Shown here one piece after another: positions 7,776 through 14,360 of a stretch of DNA of 25,580 nt (position 1 is its first letter; every line of letters begins with the position of its first letter). The DNA lies in the IMG/VR virus record IMGVR_UViG_3300020188_000046, positions 1 through 25,580 of that record; one strand, 5' to 3'. The position numbers and the translations under genes are program-made. Source of the stretch: a virus. The notes under the pieces were generated by a model, which was not told the DNA's origin, did no database searches, and was given only the letters and a program-made list of their open reading frames with translations.

Positions 7776-8708
7776 ATGATTAAACTAACTGATTTATTAG
7801 AAGCTGAGAAAGCATTCACCGCAACAAGCAAAGAAACTGGTAATGTATCAGTATTCAAAACCAAAGCAGCTAGAGATGCTGCTGTAAAAGCTGGTTCTCA
7901 CGAAAAAAGAAAAACTGATAAAGATGATGCAGTAGATGTACCAACTGGAGAGAAGAAACCAAATATGTTCTCTAAAGATACTGGATACGATGCACCTGAT
8001 GCAAAATCAGATGATACTCCAAAAGTAACTCCAAGAAAAGCAAACAAAGTATTAGTTAAGACTGTTGATAAATTCTCAGAAAGGTTAGGATTAACTCCTG
8101 ATAAGTTAGGTAAGGAAGATTATGAAAAGAAAATGCTAACTTTGGTACATGATGCATTAGAAGATGCAAACTTCCATTCAGCAAACAGACAAATCTTCGC
8201 TGATTTATATGGTAAGCCGGAATTAGCAAAAAGACCTGATTACTCCGAAGCTCCTGAATTTGGAACACCTGAAAGAGATGAGTGGGAAGAAAAAAACTCT
8301 ATCTATGGTAAAAGATTTGATTCAGCAACATCAAACTTTGATGATTCGGATGAAATGGTTGGGGCAATCACTTCACAAGCTTCTTGGGATGGACAACTTA
8401 CTATTGATGCTATCTTAGATAAAATGAGAAGAGATGGTTCTAATGAATTAGCAGATAAAATCCAATCATCTTTTGATAAGGATATGGAAAATAATGAAGG
8501 TACAATTAAACTAACTGATTTATTAAAAGAAGGTAAATTCAAAAAAGAAGAAAGAGATTTAAAAAACATTGCAGGTACAGTAAAAATTGATTTTGAAGAA
8601 GCACTTGAAATGTTAGAAGAAGATGGTGTTTTGGAAGCAATGGAACATTTAGAAAACGCTATTGAAAGAATTCAATATGTTCATAAACAATTAAAAAGAA
8701 AATCATAA
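7776..8708 (+). CDS. Modular head-cassette protein, apparent two-gene fusion
   Basis: A 310-residue protein of unknown function. It starts MIKLTDLLEAEKAF; LLE followed by Ala (after residue 9) fits a gp21-type cleavage site and resembles a T4 capsid-targeting peptide. Residues 20-90 are a low-complexity, Lys/Asp-rich linker; 92-225 form a helical domain with KVLVKTVDKFSERLGLTPDK and ITSQASWDGQLTIDAILDKM. At residue 243 IKLTDLLKEGKF repeats the N-terminus, and a separate acidic helical module follows (about 255-310; FEEALEMLEEDGVLEAMEHL). The DNA behind the two IKLTDLL copies is identical over 21 bases (7779-7799 and 8505-8525). The second copy looks like an old gene start that lost its ATG and became fused in frame. 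No clear Shine-Dalgarno. Confidence 0.72.
   Translation: MIKLTDLLEAEKAFTATSKETGNVSVFKTKAARDAAVKAGSHEKRKTDKDDAVDVPTGEKKPNMFSKDTGYDAPDAKSDDTPKVTPRKANKVLVKTVDKFSERLGLTPDKLGKEDYEKKMLTLVHDALEDANFHSANRQIFADLYGKPELAKRPDYSEAPEFGTPERDEWEEKNSIYGKRFDSATSNFDDSDEMVGAITSQASWDGQLTIDAILDKMRRDGSNELADKIQSSFDKDMENNEGTIKLTDLLKEGKFKKEERDLKNIAGTVKIDFEEALEMLEEDGVLEAMEHLENAIERIQYVHKQLKRKS
7779..7799 (+). repeat. 21-bp direct repeat, copy 1 (gene start)
   Basis: This 21-base string follows the ATG of the 310-aa gene and encodes IKLTDLL. It is identical to 8505-8525 inside the same gene. Both copies are preceded by TACA, and copy 1 has three more bases (TGA) between the flank and the repeat. Confidence 0.9.
8505..8525 (+). 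repeat. 21-bp direct repeat, copy 2 (fused former gene start)
   Basis: Identical to 7779-7799, but inside the gene at codons 244-250. The flank TACA(TGA)TTAAAC lacks the bases that make the ATG. This fits an in-frame fusion of a once separate small gene to its upstream neighbour. Confidence 0.85.
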
Positions 8709-8717
8709 AGTAATACC

Positions 8718-9602
8718 ATGCCTGCACAATCTCAACAACAACAAAAACTATTCGGATTAGCATTAGCATTCAAAAGAGGTGAAGTTCCTGCTTCAGAGGT
8801 TTCGGATGAAATAAAAGATATTGCTGATAGAATGAGTGAAAAAGAGATTGAAGATTTCGCAGCAACAAAACATAAAGGATTACCAAAGATGAAAGAACAA
8901 CTTAGAAAAATCGTAAGAGAGATAATGAGAGAAAGAGCTATCTCTGAAATTGAACTATCTAAAGATGATATGGAAAAACTACACTCTGATGGTGAAGTTG
9001 AAGTTGATGGTGAGAAAGTAACCTTTGAAGAAGGTAAGAAAAGATTCAGACAGCAAGATGGTATTGGTAAAGCTAAATACACAATCTCTTACCACGATGG
9101 AAAACAAAAACACAAAGATGGTAGTGATTTCTTTGGAATCCAAATCTTCAAAAACAAAAAGGATTTAGAAACTTTCAGAAATGCACTTTTGAAAAAAGGA
9201 TATATTGAAGAATCAGTAAACGAAGGTATTGAACCACAAATCAAAAAGATTGCTTACTTTACAGGTACAAGACCTGAAGCAGTTGAGGATTTTGTTTCTA
9301 AGTACGCATTGAATTTTACTAAACTTCTTAAATATGTTGAAAAGGGCGGATTACCCCAAAGAATGGAATTTGTTGCCGCACTTGCTGGTAGACCAAATAA
9401 TCCTAAACAAAAGAAAATTATCAAAATGTTTAACGAATCAATTAACGAAGGATACTCTACTGAAGAGAAACGAATCGTAATGATGGCAGTTAGAAAACTT
9501 GCCAAATATAGAAATGTACCATTAGATTATGCAATTAATGATTTATTAGGTGCAGGAAAAGAACTCGAAAGAGATATCAAAAAAGGTAAAATTACAAAGT
9601 AA
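8718..9602 (+). CDS. Modular protein with DUF3008-like N-terminus
   Basis: A 294-residue protein with four modules. Residues 1-55 (MPAQSQQQQKLFGLALAFKR ... DFAATKHKGLPKM) match the short phage/bacterial family I know as DUF3008. Residues 56-163 are a basic helix and then a compact domain with ELSKDDMEKLHSDGEVEVDG and a beta-rich TISYHDGKQKHKDGSDFFGI. After linker ESVNE (165-169) comes a helical module with GTRPEAVEDFVSKY (183-196). After ESINE (240-244) comes a last helical module, YSTEEKRIVMMAVRKLAKYR. The linkers match those in the 353-aa protein. Either the modules were shuffled as units, or the linkers are sites for the prohead protease, releasing small peptides inside the head. No ribosome site is obvious. 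It is the last gene before the long leader. Function unknown. Confidence 0.75.
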   Translation: MPAQSQQQQKLFGLALAFKRGEVPASEVSDEIKDIADRMSEKEIEDFAATKHKGLPKMKEQLRKIVREIMRERAISEIELSKDDMEKLHSDGEVEVDGEKVTFEEGKKRFRQQDGIGKAKYTISYHDGKQKHKDGSDFFGIQIFKNKKDLETFRNALLKKGYIEESVNEGIEPQIKKIAYFTGTRPEAVEDFVSKYALNFTKLLKYVEKGGLPQRMEFVAALAGRPNNPKQKKIIKMFNESINEGYSTEEKRIVMMAVRKLAKYRNVPLDYAINDLLGAGKELERDIKKGKITK

Positions 9603-9665
9603 CTACACCAATTCTATAAAAAACTTATAATTTTCTTTAGTTTTTTATTGTTTTATAAATTTTTA

Positions 9666-9675
9666 TATATTTATT
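9666..9675 (+). promoter_or_regulatory. Candidate promoter box, variant TATATTTATT
   Basis: A one-base variant of the boxes at 4183-4192 and 12716-12725, followed by CGTATAATAA. It lies about 140 bases before the scaffold start. A transcript from here would carry the hairpin leader. Confidence 0.3.
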
Positions 9676-9683
9676 CGTATAAT

Positions 9684-9708
9684 AACCCACGACTATGTGG
9701 GTTTCATT
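9684..9708 (+). terminator. Possible rho-independent terminator or attenuator
   Basis: AACCCAC (9684-9690), loop GACTAT, GTGGGTT (9697-9703): a 7-bp stem with a GC-rich core in an otherwise AT-rich gap, then TCATT. The U-run is short, so it may be a leaky terminator ending the upstream cassette or part of a structured leader. Confidence 0.45.
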
Positions 9709-9817
9709 GGTTAATGAATACTAACTTTTAATGTTTAGTGACCGAACAACCAATTTACACTATTCTATATTGAGGTTCCTCAAATAACTTCAGCAAATTT
9801 TAAAAATAAAAAGTAAA

Positions 9818-10978
9818 ATGGCAAATTCAAAATTGTTAAAAGAAGCAATTGCGGATGCTAAAGCTGTAAGAGAAACTGCAATCGCTAACGCTAAGATTGC
9901 ACTTGAGGAAGCATTTACTCCAAGATTACAATCAATCCTATCAAAGAAGCTACAAGCTGAAATGGAAGGTGAAGAGGAAGAAATCGAAGAGGAATTAGAT
10001 TCAAGTGATATTGGTAACGGTGATGAGGATTCTCCAGTTGAACCATCTGATGTTGCATCTGACGCACACACCGAACTTGGACCTGAATCTGAAGAAGAAA
10101 CTGCAGAGGTAGGAGACGAGTTGGAAGAAGGTGAAGGTTCTGTTGAGGACCCAACTAACGCTGATGACGCTACAATTTCGGAAGAAGAAGAATCTGAAAT
10201 CGAAGAAGAAGAATCTGAAGAAGAAATTTCTGAAGAGGAAGATGAAATCGAAGAAGAAGAATCTGAAGAAGAAATTGAAGAAGAAGAAGATGAGTTAGAT
10301 TTGGAGTCTATCATTAGAGAACTTGAAATGGGTATGGAAGATGAAGAAGAAATTTCTGAAGAGGAAATGGATTCTGAAGAAGAAGTATCTGAAGAAGAAC
10401 ATGAGGATGAAGTATCCGAAGAAGATGAAATCGAAATGGATTCTGAAGAAGAAGCTGAAGAAGCTGAAGCTGAAGATGAAGATGAAGATGAAGATGAGGA
10501 TGATGAAATCGACTTGGATGAAATTCTTAGAGAAATGGGATACGGCGAAGGTGAAGAAGAAATTGAAGAAGAAGAACACGAAGAAGAGGCTAATGAAGAG
10601 GTAGTTAGACTACAAACTGAATTAGAAGAAGCTCTTTCAACTGTTAAGACTCTACAATCTACCATCAACGAAGTAAACCTTCTTAACGCAAAATTATTAT
10701 ACGCTAATAGATTGTTCAGAGCTTATAACTTAAACAATGAGCAAAAATCTAAAGTTGTTGAAAACTTAGACAGAACATCATCTGTTAGAGAAGTAAAATT
10801 AGTTTACGCTACGTTAGCAGAATCAATGAATTTTACAGGAACTGAGAAGAGAACTAAGAAAGTTGTAGCTGAAGCTGCATCTAAACCAGTTGCTTCTACT
10901 GCACCTGCAAAAGAAATTATTTCTGAAAACACAAATGTATTAGCTGAAAGATTTAAACAATTAGCTAATATCAAATAA
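9818..10978 (+). CDS. 22: Prohead core scaffold protein (gp22-like)
   Basis: Main internal scaffold on which the capsid shell assembles; later degraded by gp21. It has 386 residues against 269 in T4. The N-terminus is a helix (MANSKLLKEAIADAKAVRET ... ALEEAFTPRLQSIL). The middle (about 50-265) is extremely acidic low complexity, mostly Glu, Ser, Asp and Ile. The C-terminus is a coiled coil and helical domain with LQSTINEVNLLNAKLLYANR and SSVREVKLVYATLAESM, the part conserved in gp22 proteins. Two similar short helices interrupt the acid stretch: ELDLESIIRELEMG (159-172) and EIDLDEILREMG (230-241). The extra length is therefore an expanded, internally duplicated acidic segment. It sits directly before the capsid gene, as in T4. 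Possible gp21 sites are numerous. Confidence 0.9.
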   Translation: MANSKLLKEAIADAKAVRETAIANAKIALEEAFTPRLQSILSKKLQAEMEGEEEEIEEELDSSDIGNGDEDSPVEPSDVASDAHTELGPESEEETAEVGDELEEGEGSVEDPTNADDATISEEEESEIEEEESEEEISEEEDEIEEEESEEEIEEEEDELDLESIIRELEMGMEDEEEISEEEMDSEEEVSEEEHEDEVSEEDEIEMDSEEEAEEAEAEDEDEDEDEDDEIDLDEILREMGYGEGEEEIEEEEHEEEANEEVVRLQTELEEALSTVKTLQSTINEVNLLNAKLLYANRLFRAYNLNNEQKSKVVENLDRTSSVREVKLVYATLAESMNFTGTEKRTKKVVAEAASKPVASTAPAKEIISENTNVLAERFKQLANIK

Positions 10979-11007
10979 TTTAACTAACATTAAAAAGGAA
11001 AAATAAA

Positions 11008-12624
11008 ATGGCAAATTTTGATTTATCTAAACTAATGGAAGGCAAAAACCCTCAGTCAGTTATGTTGGCTGAAACTAGACAATTAAAGTCTAAGTGGGAA
11101 AATACAGGTCTTCTTGAAGGTTTAAATGAGAAAGAGCAAGGCGCAATGTCTGTTCTTTTAGAAAACCAAGCAAAACAATTGCTTGATGAAGCATCACAAA
11201 CTGGTGTTGCTAATAACTCTGAAGAGTGGAGCGGTGTAGCTTTACCTTTAGTAAGAAGAATCTTTGGTGAGATTGCTTCTAAAGAATTCGTTAGTGTACA
11301 ACCTATGAACTTACCTTCTGGACTTGTATTCTATCTTGATTTCAAATATGGTACTGCGCAAGGTGGTAACCCAGCATTCTCTGGAAAATCTCTTTTCGGT
11401 GGTGATGGTTCGGATGTAGGTTCAACTAATGTTGCTGAAAACGGTCTTTACGGAGATGGTAGATTCGGATACTCTGCAAATGATGTAACTGCTTCTATCG
11501 CTGTAGGTGATATCACATTCGCTTCAGCTTCTTGGGCAGAGGTAGGATTTGACGCTTCTTTATCACAATCAATTTCTGATGGTGAAATCGCTAAACTTAC
11601 TTTCGCTGCTCCTGCAACTGCTGATTTAGATGGTGCTAACTCTTTCAACATCTCTGATGATGAAATCGTAACTACTATCAACCAATTCAACGGTGCTGCT
11701 GGTTCTAACTTAGTAATGTTCGTATCTGCATCTGCTGGATATGGTACATCTGCTGCAGATTTCGCTATCTTAACTTACTCAGTAGTTCCTGCTGATTACT
11801 CAAGAGGTGATTTCGAAGATGGAATGAACACTGGTAAAGTTGCTGGTTCTGGTACTTTCGGTACTGATATCGATATCCCAGAAGTTGACTTAGAATTGAA
11901 ATCTGAAGCAATTGTTGCTAAGACTAGAAAGTTAAAGGCTGTGTGGACTCCTGAGTTGGCGCAAGACCTTAACGCTTACCACTCAATCGATGCTGAAGCT
12001 GAATTAACTTCTATGTTATCTGATTACATCTCATTAGAGATTGATTTAGAAATCTTAGATATGTTAAAGTCTAACGCATTGACTACTGAGTACTGGTCAG
12101 CTACAATCGGTGAGGAGTACAACTCTTCAACTGGTGTATGGTCTGCTGGAACTGCTGGTGTTGCATACCAAAAGAACACTTGGTTCCAAACTTTAGGTAC
12201 TAAATTAAACAAAGTATCTAATAAGATTCACCAATTAACATTAAGAGGTGGAGCTAACTTTGTAGTAGCATCTCCTGATGTATGTACTATCTTAGAATCA
12301 ATCCCTGGATTTACTGTTTCAGCTGATAAAGATGCAATGTCTTTCGCTGCTGGTGTAACTTCAGTAGGTGCGATTGCTAACAGATACACAGTTTACAAAA
12401 ACCCTTATATGACTTCTAACGAAATCTTATTAGGATTTAGAGGAAGCAACTTCCTAGAAACTGGTGCTGTTTACGCTCCGTATGTACCACTTATTATGAC
12501 TCCATTAGTGTATGACCCAACTAACTTCACTCCAAGAAGAGGTGTTATGACGAGATACGCTAAGAAGATGGTAAGACCTGAGTACTATGGTAAGATTTAT
12601 GTTAAAGATTTAGCATCTATCTAA
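11008..12624 (+). CDS. 23: Major capsid protein (gp23-like)
   Basis: Forms the hexamers of the icosahedral head (HK97 fold). At 538 residues it is close to T4 gp23 (521). Conserved stretches include LPLVRRIFGEIASKEFVSVQ (79-98), PMNLPSGLVFYLDFKYG and the C-terminal PRRGVMTRYAKKMVRPEYYG. The N-terminal 61 residues look like the propeptide removed by gp21: LLDE61 followed by A62 fits the (L/I)xE rule and lies near the T4 site E65/A66. Residues about 130-275 form a Gly/Ser/Ala-rich domain where T4 has its variable insertion domain. Shine-Dalgarno AAAGGAA (10994-11000) is strong. Compared with its neighbours the gene uses many AAC, TTC, GCT and TCT codons, as expected for the most highly made virion protein. 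It is followed by a strong terminator. Confidence 0.97.
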   Translation: MANFDLSKLMEGKNPQSVMLAETRQLKSKWENTGLLEGLNEKEQGAMSVLLENQAKQLLDEASQTGVANNSEEWSGVALPLVRRIFGEIASKEFVSVQPMNLPSGLVFYLDFKYGTAQGGNPAFSGKSLFGGDGSDVGSTNVAENGLYGDGRFGYSANDVTASIAVGDITFASASWAEVGFDASLSQSISDGEIAKLTFAAPATADLDGANSFNISDDEIVTTINQFNGAAGSNLVMFVSASAGYGTSAADFAILTYSVVPADYSRGDFEDGMNTGKVAGSGTFGTDIDIPEVDLELKSEAIVAKTRKLKAVWTPELAQDLNAYHSIDAEAELTSMLSDYISLEIDLEILDMLKSNALTTEYWSATIGEEYNSSTGVWSAGTAGVAYQKNTWFQTLGTKLNKVSNKIHQLTLRGGANFVVASPDVCTILESIPGFTVSADKDAMSFAAGVTSVGAIANRYTVYKNPYMTSNEILLGFRGSNFLETGAVYAPYVPLIMTPLVYDPTNFTPRRGVMTRYAKKMVRPEYYGKIYVKDLASI

Positions 12625-12650
12625 TCTGAAGTAATTTAGGATTATAAATT

Positions 12651-12681
12651 AGAGGGGAGAGAAATCTTCCCTCTTTTTTTA
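12651..12681 (+). terminator. Rho-independent terminator after the capsid gene
   Basis: Stem AGAGGGGAGA (12651-12660) pairs with TCTTCCCTCT (12665-12674) with one G-U pair. The loop is GAAA (a GNRA tetraloop), followed by a run of seven T. It would limit read-through from the capsid gene into the neck genes. Confidence 0.9.
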
Positions 12682-12715
12682 TGCTTCTTATAAAAACACT
12701 ATTCTTATATTTCTT

Positions 12716-12725
12716 TATATTTATA
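12716..12725 (+). promoter_or_regulatory. Candidate late promoter box (TATATTTATA)
   Basis: TTATATTTATA followed by GATACGAT lies between the capsid terminator and the neck operon, 30 bases before the ATG. It matches the box and the ACGAT extension at 4183-4198. A promoter is expected here because the terminator just upstream would otherwise silence the downstream genes. Confidence 0.4.
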
Positions 12726-12754
12726 GATACGATATTAAAAGAGAGGAATAATTT

Positions 12755-13903
12755 ATGTCAGTAGAATACATATACCCTGGTTCATCATCATTTTCAGTAG
12801 GAGATACTCCATTCGGAACTTATGATTCTGATTCTGAGTTCCAAGCCGATGCTCCCAAAATAGCTAATTGGTGTGCAAAAAGATTAGGATATCCCATACA
12901 AAATGTGGAATTAGTTGATGAAAGTTTGTTTGCTTGTTTTGAAGAAGCTACTGCAGAGTATGCTGCACAAGTTAATCAATTCAACATTAGAAATAACTTA
13001 GATACATTAAAAGGAAATCCAACTGGTACAAATTATAGTGGAAAGTTGGTACAAGGTTCAAATCTACCTGATTTAGTAGCCATTTCAGATGCTTATGGTA
13101 CATTAGCTGGTGTTGGTGGTAATACTGATATTAAAAGTGGTTCTATTGATTTGGTAGCGGGTAAACAAAATTACGATTTAGATATTTTATTTGCTAATGT
13201 AAGTGAAAGCGGAAACCGAATTGATGTAACAACAGTATTTCACGAAGCAACTCCAGCGGTAAATAGATTCTTTGACCCTTATTCGGTAAGTGGACAAGGT
13301 ACTCTAAATTTAATTGATGAGTTTGGATTTGGTTCATTTTCACCGGCAGCACAATTTGTGTTAATGCCAATATTTGAAGATGTATTAAGAATGCAGGCAA
13401 TTGAGTTTAATGATACTATTAGAAAATCAGCACACTCATTTAATATCGTAAATAATAAATTACAAATTTTTCCAATCCCAACAACTGCTGGTAAGTTATG
13501 GTTTGAATATTTTGTTAGAGATGAATTTATTCAAAACTCAACATCGGTAACATCTGATGTAGTATCGGATTACTCAAATGTTGGATATGATTTTATCCCA
13601 TATACATCTATAAATGATGTGGGTAAACAATGGATTAGAAAATATTCACTTGCTCTTGCTAAAGAACTATTAGGAGCAATCAGAGAAAAATATAGTTCAG
13701 TACCTATTCCTGGTTCCGAAATATCGTTGGATGGAGCAGCATTACGAGCTGAAGCTCAAACTGAAAAAGATGCTTTGATTGAACAACTCAGAGAAAACTT
13801 AGAAGAGTTAAGTAGAAAAAATCAGTTTGAAATTAGAAATAACGAATCTAATTATCAGCAAGAAATGTTACGAAAAGTTCCATTAACGATATACACCGGA
13901 TAA
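12755..13903 (+). CDS. Putative head completion / neck protein (gp13-like)
   Basis: A 382-residue protein likely to sit below the portal as part of the neck. The N-terminal region has a helical segment (30-82) with IANWCAKRLGYPIQNVELVD and ACFEEATAEYAAQVNQFNIR, the style of head-tail connector adaptors. The middle is beta-rich and includes NNKLQIFPIPTTAGKLWFEY. The C-terminus is a helix with coiled-coil character (about 325-367; EKDALIEQLRENLEELSRKN) ending KVPLTIYTG. It is longer than T4 gp13 (309). Assignment rests on this architecture and on being directly followed by gp14- and gp15-like genes. Shine-Dalgarno GAGAGGA (12741-12747) is strong; this is the first gene after the terminator. An adaptor or baseplate hub role is a less likely alternative. 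Confidence 0.6.
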   Translation: MSVEYIYPGSSSFSVGDTPFGTYDSDSEFQADAPKIANWCAKRLGYPIQNVELVDESLFACFEEATAEYAAQVNQFNIRNNLDTLKGNPTGTNYSGKLVQGSNLPDLVAISDAYGTLAGVGGNTDIKSGSIDLVAGKQNYDLDILFANVSESGNRIDVTTVFHEATPAVNRFFDPYSVSGQGTLNLIDEFGFGSFSPAAQFVLMPIFEDVLRMQAIEFNDTIRKSAHSFNIVNNKLQIFPIPTTAGKLWFEYFVRDEFIQNSTSVTSDVVSDYSNVGYDFIPYTSINDVGKQWIRKYSLALAKELLGAIREKYSSVPIPGSEISLDGAALRAEAQTEKDALIEQLRENLEELSRKNQFEIRNNESNYQQEMLRKVPLTIYTG

Positions 13904-13904
13904 G

Positions 13905-14360
13905 ATGCCAAGATTTGCATTAGATAGAGATATAAGATTCTTTGAATCAATTTCAAGAGAGTTGGTAGATGCTGTAATTGAAACTACGGTAGTTCTATTC
14001 AAACTTGCTATTGATGATATTTCAACAAACCTTTATGGTGAATCTCTAAATAAATCATATTATCAAGGTACAGAATGTACTGCAGTGATTGAAAGAGATG
14101 ATTCTTCTATTTCTTACGAAGGATTTGGACCGGATAGTGGACAAAATGTAGAGTTCAGATTCAATCGTATTAAGTTAAAAGATAAAGGGTTCTATCCAGA
14201 AATCGGTGATATTATCATGCACAATGATGCATATTTTGAAATCGATAATGTAAGAGAGGACCAACTAATTGGTGGACAAAGTGGAGAGAAATTCTCAATC
14301 ATTTGTTCAACATTTATGACAAGAAGAAGTACTATTCAAACTGAAATGAGAGTTATCTAA
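13905..14360 (+). CDS. Putative neck protein (gp14-like)
   Basis: A 151-residue protein, one base after the previous stop. FFESISRELVDAVIETTVVL (12-31) is typical of the short neck proteins of marine T4-like phages, followed by LYGESLNKSYYQG. The rest is a beta-barrel-like domain with FRFNRIKLKDKGFYPEIGDI and a glycine-rich QLIGGQSGEKF. It is shorter than T4 gp14 (256). It probably bridges the gp13-like ring and the tail terminator. Its stop TAATG overlaps the next start. The family assignment comes from memory of related phage proteins and gene order and should be confirmed by a profile search. Confidence 0.6.
   Translation: MPRFALDRDIRFFESISRELVDAVIETTVVLFKLAIDDISTNLYGESLNKSYYQGTECTAVIERDDSSISYEGFGPDSGQNVEFRFNRIKLKDKGFYPEIGDIIMHNDAYFEIDNVREDQLIGGQSGEKFSIICSTFMTRRSTIQTEMRVI

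Larger units (their letters stand above)
9602..9817 (+). promoter_or_regulatory. Non-coding structured leader of the scaffold/capsid operon
   Basis: This 216-base gap is the longest in the window and holds no plausible gene. The first 80 bases are almost pure A/T with TATAAATT (9654-9661) and TATATATTTATT (9664-9675), both promoter-like. Hairpin 1 is AACCCAC/GTGGGTT (9684-9703), hairpin 2 TTCATT/AATGAA (9703-9718, loop GGTT), and an inverted repeat TTGAGG/CCTCAA lies at 9770-9783. ATTGGTT (9706-9712) can also pair with AACCAAT (9748-9754), which would break hairpin 2. The start at 9818 has an A-rich lead-in with no Shine-Dalgarno. Confidence 0.5.

Noticed and set aside
9770-9783. TTGAGG/CCTCAA near the scaffold start considered as a tRNA or terminator remnant
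   Set aside because: The spacer is only two bases, with no U-tract and no tRNA arms. It is kept only as part of the leader description.
9790-10668. 292-residue minus-strand reading frame made largely of Ser
   Set aside because: It is the mirror of the Glu-rich scaffold segment (GAA/GAG read backwards gives TTC/CTC and TCT/TCC). It has no ribosome site and no domain.
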